Shown here piece after piece: positions 59,836 through 64,000 of a DNA stretch of 64,000 nucleotides (position 1 is its first letter; every line of letters begins with the position of its first letter). This DNA comes from Flavicella sp963932955 (GTDB lineage Bacteria; Bacteroidota; Bacteroidia; Flavobacteriales; Flavobacteriaceae). The notes beneath the pieces were generated by a model, which did no database searches, was not told the origin of the DNA, and saw only the letters and a program-made list of their open reading frames with translations. Position numbers and translations under genes: made by a program. The stretch spans positions 62,001 through 126,000 of the forward strand of contig CAWVRK010000001.1 in the NCBI GenBank assembly GCA_963932955.1, written 5' to 3'.

Positions 59836-60786
59836 TTAACGTAAATTATCTTTCAAATTTAAATCTTTTAAAAACTTGATATTCCGTGTTAATCCTGAAT
59901 ATTTGGTTCGCTTTACCGCAGATTTTCGAAAGACTTTTTGGAAGACCTCTGTTGTGATTTCCTCCCAATCTTTTTTGGTCATTTCTAACAGATCTGGGTG
60001 AGGGTCCAACAAGGGTTCGTTGTGGGGTGTCGAAAATCGGTTCCAAGGGCAGATGTCTTGACAGATGTCACAACCAAACATCCAATCTTCAAACTTTCCT
60101 TTTTCAGAAGCGGGCAGCTCATTTTTCAGTTCGATGGTAAAGTAGGAAATACATTTGCTCCCATCGACTGTATTGTTTGGAAGAATTGCTTGGGTGGGAC
60201 AGGCGTCGATGCACTGGGTACAAGAACCACAATGATCTGTTTTAAAAGGAGAGTCGGTTTCTAATTCCAAATCGAGAATCAGCTCGGCCAAAAAGAAAAA
60301 AGAACCATGTTGCTTTTGAATCAGCAAAGAATTTTTTCCATTCCAACCCAATCCTGCCTTTTCTGCCCAAGCCCTTTCTAAGATGGGTGCAGAGTCTGTA
60401 AAAGCCCTTCCCGAAACCGCACCGACCTCCGTTTGGACAAAGTCCATGAGTTCTTTTAGCTTGGTTTTCAGTACCTGATGGTAATCTTGTCCGTAGGCGT
60501 ATTTTGCCAGCTTGTAACTGCCATCGGCTTGCTCGGCCTTCGGGAAATAGTTGTAACTCAATGAAATGACCGATTTTGCATCCGCCACCAACAGCCTTGG
60601 ATCCAAGCGTTTGTCGAAGTTATTTTCCAAATACTGCATCTCGCCTTGGTAGCCTTTTTGCAACCACTGTTCTAATTTTGGTGCTTCTTCTTCAAGAAAA
60701 GCCGCTTTTGAAATGCCCACACTTGTAAAACCCAAAGACAGGGCTTTGTTTTTGATGGCTGCGGTATGTCTACTTTTGTCAATCAA
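59836..60786 (-). CDS. queG: Epoxyqueuosine reductase QueG
   Basis: QueG (316 aa from this start) is a cobalamin and two-[4Fe-4S] enzyme that reduces epoxyqueuosine to queuosine in tRNA. GFTSVGISKAAFLEEEAPKL and VISLSYNYFP form the N-terminal domain. AFTDSAPILERAWAEKAGLG and GWNGKNSLLI carry the conserved Asp-Ser region. The clusters are in CGSCTQCIDACPTQAI and MFGCDICQDICPWNRF. The frame is open to an ATG at 60867, but the homologous core starts near 60780 and a TATTTTTG element at 60794-60801 overlaps the extra part. TTG 60786 is therefore a tentative start. Confidence 0.93.
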   Translation of the reverse strand: MIDKSRHTAAIKNKALSLGFTSVGISKAAFLEEEAPKLEQWLQKGYQGEMQYLENNFDKRLDPRLLVADAKSVISLSYNYFPKAEQADGSYKLAKYAYGQDYHQVLKTKLKELMDFVQTEVGAVSGRAFTDSAPILERAWAEKAGLGWNGKNSLLIQKQHGSFFFLAELILDLELETDSPFKTDHCGSCTQCIDACPTQAILPNNTVDGSKCISYFTIELKNELPASEKGKFEDWMFGCDICQDICPWNRFSTPHNEPLLDPHPDLLEMTKKDWEEITTEVFQKVFRKSAVKRTKYSGLTRNIKFLKDLNLKDNLR

Positions 60787-60907
60787 TGTGTTGCAAAAAT
60801 ACCCAAATATTTGGAAGCCTACTTGGCTATGAACAAAATTATACAATTGAAAAGCTATTGACTTCAAATGGCTCTTTGTTTTGAGAGGCTTTTTATTTTT
60901 TCCTGCG

Positions 60908-60928
60908 AAAAAATCAAGCTGATTTTTT
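60908..60928. repeat. AT-rich 9-bp inverted repeat upstream of moaD
   Basis: AAAAAATCA (60908-60916), AGC, TGATTTTTT (60920-60928), in the divergent gap between queG and moaD. It could be a hairpin or operator; being A/T-rich, it may also be chance. Confidence 0.4.
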
Positions 60929-60960
60929 AAAATAGCTGTATTTTTACAAAAAAAAATCGA

Positions 60961-61203
60961 ATGAAAATCACTGTTTTACTTTTTGGGATTGTCGGGGATT
61001 TGACGGGTGAAAGCAGGTTAGAAATGGACCTTACAGAAGGAGCTTCCGTAGGGGATTTTAAAATAAAATTTCACGAAAAATACCCGATTTTAAAAGAATA
61101 CACAAACTATGCCATCGCTGTCAATGAGGCATACGCATTGGATGAAGTACTGCTCAAAAACCAAGATGTGCTTGCTGTCATTCCTCCTGTAAGCGGAGGT
61201 TAA
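60961..61203 (+). CDS. moaD: Molybdopterin synthase sulfur carrier subunit
   Basis: MoaD (80 aa) is a ubiquitin-like sulfur carrier. Its C-terminal Gly-Gly (PPVSGG) is adenylated and then thiocarboxylated to donate sulfur to precursor Z. MKITVLLFGIVGDLTGESRL and DVLAVIPPVSGG are the conserved ends. moaE, the catalytic partner, follows on the same strand after 50 nt. The pair faces the mobA-moaC-moeA genes. A weak -7 element TATTTTTA lies at 60939-60946. Confidence 0.95.
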   Translation: MKITVLLFGIVGDLTGESRLEMDLTEGASVGDFKIKFHEKYPILKEYTNYAIAVNEAYALDEVLLKNQDVLAVIPPVSGG

Positions 61204-61253
61204 AAACCAACACCCCCGCCGATTGCACGAAAAAGAACCTCTCAAAAAAACCC

Positions 61254-61682
61254 ATGAATTCCAAAAATATTTCCATCAAACTAACTTCTGAAAAACTCTC
61301 TGCTCAAGCCTGTTCGGATTTTGTGGACGACCCAAGTTGTGGCGGCATTTCAGTCTTTGTGGGAACCGTTCGCAACCACAGTGCTGGAAAAAAAGTAACC
61401 CTTCTGGAGTTTTCTGCATACGGCCCAATGGCTGTCAAAGAAATGACGTCTATCGCCAAAGATGTCTTGTCAAAATTTGATGTTTTAAAAATTGCCATTC
61501 ACCATGCAAAAGGAACCTTAGAAATTGGGGATATTCCGGTAGTCATTGCAGTTGCTGCAGCACATCGAAAAGCTGCATTTGAAGCGTGTCAATTTGCAAT
61601 TGACACTTTGAAAGAACGCGTTCCCATTTGGAAAAAAGAACATTTTGAAGATGGCGAGGTGTGGGTAAACGCACATCCTTAA
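61254..61682 (+). CDS. moaE: Molybdopterin synthase catalytic subunit
   Basis: MoaE (142 aa) dimerises and binds the MoaD tail to insert two sulfurs into cyclic pyranopterin monophosphate. Typical segments are GGISVFVGTVRNHSAGKKVT (FVGxVRxH), EFSAYGPMAVKEMTSIAKDV, IAIHHAKGTLEIGDIPVVIA (HRxGxLxIGE-like), AVAAAHRKAAFEACQFAIDT and LKERVPIWKKEHFEDG. The last carries the conserved Lys residues of the active site (K-x-x-V-P-I-W-K-K-E). Its stop is 20 nt from the convergent mobA stop. Confidence 0.96.
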   Translation: MNSKNISIKLTSEKLSAQACSDFVDDPSCGGISVFVGTVRNHSAGKKVTLLEFSAYGPMAVKEMTSIAKDVLSKFDVLKIAIHHAKGTLEIGDIPVVIAVAAAHRKAAFEACQFAIDTLKERVPIWKKEHFEDGEVWVNAHP

Positions 61683-61702
61683 ACTTTCTTTTTGAGGGAT
61701 TT

Positions 61703-62830
61703 TTACATCTCTCCTCTTTTTAAATTCGATTTCACCTGTTCAAATTCTTCGGGTGTATTGACATTGCGAATCAATTCATCCGCCACCTCGACAATTTCAA
61801 CCTCCGAGTTGATCAGCACTTTTCTGGGACAGGAATAACCCTGCGCGAGGTAACTCAACAAAATTGGGTAGGATTTGGGCTCCCAGATGGTCACCAAGGG
61901 TTCCATGAATTTTTTACCTTTCCCTTTGACAGCAGTCGCTATTTTTTTAGGGTTGCGCTTTTCCAAGAGGAGCTTTATCAATTCTTTATTGACAAAAGGC
62001 AGGTCAGTCGCCAAAACCAAGTAGGCTTCGTTTGGGTTTTTCATAAAAGCAGAACAGATGGCTCCAAAAGGTCCTAAACCCACAAAAGTATCTGAAAGGG
62101 TATTGATTCCTTCCATCCCTTTTTGCTCAGGTCTCACTGACAAATAAGTTGGCAAATCCTGTGCTTTCAAAAGCTGCATTGCCACTTCTCTTTGGGCTGC
62201 GCCGTGGTAATCCAACAAAGATTTATCGGTGCCCATACGTCGGCTCTTTCCCCCTGCGAGCACAAGTCCATTGAGGACTGGAGTTTCTTTTTGAACAATT
62301 TCGCGAATGTGTTCGGAAATGGAACTTACATCCTCCAAGTCGTATACGGGGAGTGCTTTGTAGGCAGGGTACGCCTCTAGCAAACAATCAAAGACGGTTG
62401 CATTTTGACGGGTTTTTACAAAAAACTGTACGGATTGCAATTGGTCTATCCGTTTTTTGATGGAGTTCTCTTTTTCCGGATCCAACAGAACCACTTGTCG
62501 ATTGGCGGGATAGTGATTCCCATTGACACAAACCAAGTCGAAGGAAGACAGCCGAATTCGGTCATTAAAGGTGTTTTTATCAATGACTGACAAAACAACT
62601 GCTTTGCCTGAATTGTGGTAGGTATAAACTGCTAGTTTTGGCGGCAGCTCTTCTTTTGCATGAGAAGCATCTATATAGGCTATTTTTGATGCTGCTGACA
62701 GCCGATGGCTGATCTCTTGGACCAAATCGTGAATCAAACTGCACTTTACACCAACAAAGGCAAGCTCGTTAGGAGCAAAAACCCCACTTTTCCGCAAAGT
62801 CAATTTGGCGTGTTTTCGATGTGTTTTCAT
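61703..62830 (-). CDS. MobA-type molybdenum cofactor guanylyltransferase with N-terminal MobB-like domain
   Basis: A 375-aa two-part protein. The C-terminal 190 residues are a MobA nucleotidyltransferase: GLVLAGGKSRRMGTDKSLLD (about 188-207), LVLATDLPFVNKELIKLLL, and EPLVTIWEPKSYPILLSYLA. They would attach GMP to molybdopterin. The N-terminal part (about 20-180) resembles a MobB-like GTPase-type fold by layout (AFVGVKCSLIHDLVQEIS, KIAYIDASHA, LVCVNGNHYPANRQVVLLDP). Where MobB has a GxxGxGKT P-loop, this protein has GVKCSL, so nucleotide binding there is doubtful. Similar long MobA proteins are known to me in Bacteroidota. It follows moaC on the same strand. Confidence 0.87.
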   Translation of the reverse strand: MKTHRKHAKLTLRKSGVFAPNELAFVGVKCSLIHDLVQEISHRLSAASKIAYIDASHAKEELPPKLAVYTYHNSGKAVVLSVIDKNTFNDRIRLSSFDLVCVNGNHYPANRQVVLLDPEKENSIKKRIDQLQSVQFFVKTRQNATVFDCLLEAYPAYKALPVYDLEDVSSISEHIREIVQKETPVLNGLVLAGGKSRRMGTDKSLLDYHGAAQREVAMQLLKAQDLPTYLSVRPEQKGMEGINTLSDTFVGLGPFGAICSAFMKNPNEAYLVLATDLPFVNKELIKLLLEKRNPKKIATAVKGKGKKFMEPLVTIWEPKSYPILLSYLAQGYSCPRKVLINSEVEIVEVADELIRNVNTPEEFEQVKSNLKRGEM

Positions 62831-62922
62831 ATTGAATCGTTTTAAATAGTAGCTGAGGGCACGTATAAAAATTTGTTTTTCGGCTTGGGAATTGTGGTTG
62901 CCATGTTCGGAATCAAGTGTTC

Positions 62923-63399
62923 TTATTTCGAGGTCTTGATATCAGATTTCCCTCCAGTTTTTTCAAGCAATTTGACCTCTTTAATCGTCATTTTTTGAGA
63001 CATGGATTTACACATGTCGTAGACAGTCAAGGCTGCCACAGTAGCTCCGGTCAAAGCTTCCATTTCCACGCCTGTTTTTCCTTCTATTTTTACGGTGCAA
63101 AAAATCTCGATGTGTGCCGAGTCTTTGACAGCGATTGTCAAGTCTACCCCGTCAATCATCAAAGGGTGGCACATGGGAATCAATTCCGCTGTTTTTTTGA
63201 CCGCTTGTATTCCTGCGATGATTGCGGTTTGAAATACAGGTCCTTTCTTGGTTTTGAATGCGTTGTCTGTAAGCAGTGAGATGATTTCCTCCCCAGCCTG
63301 CATCACTGCTGTTGCCGTGGCTTGACGTTTTGTTGTTTTTTTACCACCCACATCTACCATTTTGGGTTGGTTGTTTTTGTCAATATGTGAAAACTCCAT
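62923..63399 (-). CDS. moaC: Cyclic pyranopterin monophosphate synthase MoaC
   Basis: MoaC (158 aa) completes the conversion of 3',8-cyclo-GTP to cyclic pyranopterin monophosphate with MoaA. MVDVGGKKTTKRQATATAVM is the N-terminal motif. The active site is in ELIPMCHPLMIDGVDLTIAV, and GKTGVEMEALTGATVAALTV and YDMCKSMSQKMTIKEVKLLE complete the family pattern (K-T-G-V-E-M-E-A-L). A short non-conserved C-tail follows. It sits between moeA (55 nt) and mobA (92 nt) on the minus strand, consistent with one molybdenum-cofactor operon. Confidence 0.97.
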   Translation of the reverse strand: MEFSHIDKNNQPKMVDVGGKKTTKRQATATAVMQAGEEIISLLTDNAFKTKKGPVFQTAIIAGIQAVKKTAELIPMCHPLMIDGVDLTIAVKDSAHIEIFCTVKIEGKTGVEMEALTGATVAALTVYDMCKSMSQKMTIKEVKLLEKTGGKSDIKTSK

Positions 63400-63454
63400 G
63401 TTGCTGAAATTGTGTTTTTAATAAAAAATCATCTCTAAATTCCACTCGTTATTT

Positions 63455-64000
63455 TTAAAAGTTCCGATACCTCAGGACTGGATACACTTCTCCTTTTTGA
63501 AATGTATTACGGTCTGCCGGCAGCTCGATAAAAGCATCTGCTATGACCAAATTTGCCAAATCTCCTGAACCGTTTCCCGGCAAAGGCATGGCGATGCATT
63601 TTCCGTTTTGACTTGTAAGGGTGACCTGTAAAAAATAAGTCATTTGGGGCTGAAAATTTATTTCCGCTCCTAACTCAGCTGTTTCGTTTTGCAAATTCAG
63701 GCCCGTGGATTTTCGAATCCAAGGATAAAAATACTTCAAACAATTGACATAGGCAGAAATGGGATTTCCTGGAAAGGCAAAAATGGTGGTCTTTTTTTGT
63801 GTATTCTTTTCACTTAAAGAATTGAATTGCCCAAACCAAAAAGGTTTTCCAGGCCGTTGTTTTACCTTGTGAAATGATTTTTTTACGCCAAGCTCCTCTA
63901 ATACTTCGGGAAGAAAATCAAACTTCCCCTTGCTCACAGCACCGCTAAAAAGCAGGACGTCGTAGCTGTTCAAAAATTGTTCGATGTTGATTTTTAAACG
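63455..64000 (-). CDS. moeA: Molybdopterin molybdenumtransferase MoeA, C-terminal part (5' end outside window)
   Basis: The C-terminal 180 or so residues of MoeA, which inserts molybdate into adenylylated molybdopterin. The reading frame has no stop up to the window edge (upstream codons give RLKINIEQFLNSYDV), so the TTG at 63973 is not a start. DVLLFSGAVSKGKFDFLPEV is the MoeA S/T-G-G-V-S-x-G-x-x-D motif, here SGAVSKGKFD. It is followed by KVKQRPGKPFWFGQF and FAFPGNPISAYVNCLKYF (GNPxSA), then the C-terminal beta-barrel domain with MPLPGNGSGDLANLVIADAF. It is transcribed ahead of moaC and mobA. Confidence 0.95.
   Translation of the reverse strand, partial: RLKINIEQFLNSYDVLLFSGAVSKGKFDFLPEVLEELGVKKSFHKVKQRPGKPFWFGQFNSLSEKNTQKKTTIFAFPGNPISAYVNCLKYFYPWIRKSTGLNLQNETAELGAEINFQPQMTYFLQVTLTSQNGKCIAMPLPGNGSGDLANLVIADAFIELPADRNTFQKGEVYPVLRYRNF

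Overview
The window is a gene-dense stretch of chromosome from a member of the Bacteroidota, almost certainly Flavobacteriia. The evidence is a full-length SprA (type IX secretion translocon), a T9SS plug protein, several Bacteroidota-type TonB energy transducers, a carboxypeptidase-regulatory-domain TonB-dependent receptor, a HYC_CC_PP-type protein, and repeated TAnnTTTG promoter -7 elements in AT-rich gaps with few Shine-Dalgarno sites. Na+-translocating NADH:quinone reductase plus an NhaD antiporter suggest a sodium-based, probably marine, lifestyle (inference). No mobile element, phage, CRISPR array, rRNA or replication origin was recognised.

Layout. 1-0.6 kb: 3' end of groL with a strong bidirectional terminator. 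0.6-3.7 kb (-): HYC_CC_PP protein, TonB-dependent receptor and secreted heavy-metal-associated domain protein, a probable metal (copper?) uptake operon. 3.9-11.1 kb (+): purH, then the rod-shape/elongasome cluster mreB-mreC-mreD-mrdA-rodA. 11.2-11.4 kb (-): two tRNA-Val genes (GAC and UAC anticodons). 11.4-14.7 kb (-): exbB-exbD-tonB-folC. 14.8-18.0 kb (-): nhaD, anmK and a VanX-type D-Ala-D-Ala dipeptidase. 18.1-21.8 kb (+): small DUF1456 and DUF4177 proteins, HAD phosphatase, DUF4369 lipoprotein, rbfA, LolC/E-like permease. 21.8-25.9 kb: dusB (-), Gfo/Idh/MocA oxidoreductase, lepA. 26.0-34.2 kb (+): a TonB paralogue, then glgA-glgC-glgB and a GH31 alpha-glucosidase (glycogen metabolism). 34.3-40.1 kb (-): complete nqrABCDEF.

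40.5-47.1 kb (+): T9SS plug protein, apaG, pabB, tilS, dsbD. 47.1-60.8 kb (-): acetyltransferase, second TonB paralogue, vanZ-like, gcvH, sprA (7.3 kb), ruvA, maeB, queG. 61.0-64.0 kb: molybdenum-cofactor genes moaD-moaE (+) facing mobA, moaC and a moeA cut by the right edge (-).

Most of the window is conserved housekeeping sequence. I did not find a clear new defence, mobile or biosynthetic system. The less ordinary items are the HYC_CC_PP/receptor/HMA metal operon, two close TonB paralogues 21 kb apart, a half-length DUF1456 protein, a MobA with a degenerate MobB-like N-terminal domain, a lysine-rich insert in SprA, several perfect inverted repeats in short intergenic gaps, and TAnnTTTG elements sitting 4-5 nt from start codons. 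Several start codons were moved downstream of the longest reading frame because of signal peptides, family alignment or a promoter element overlapping the longer start.
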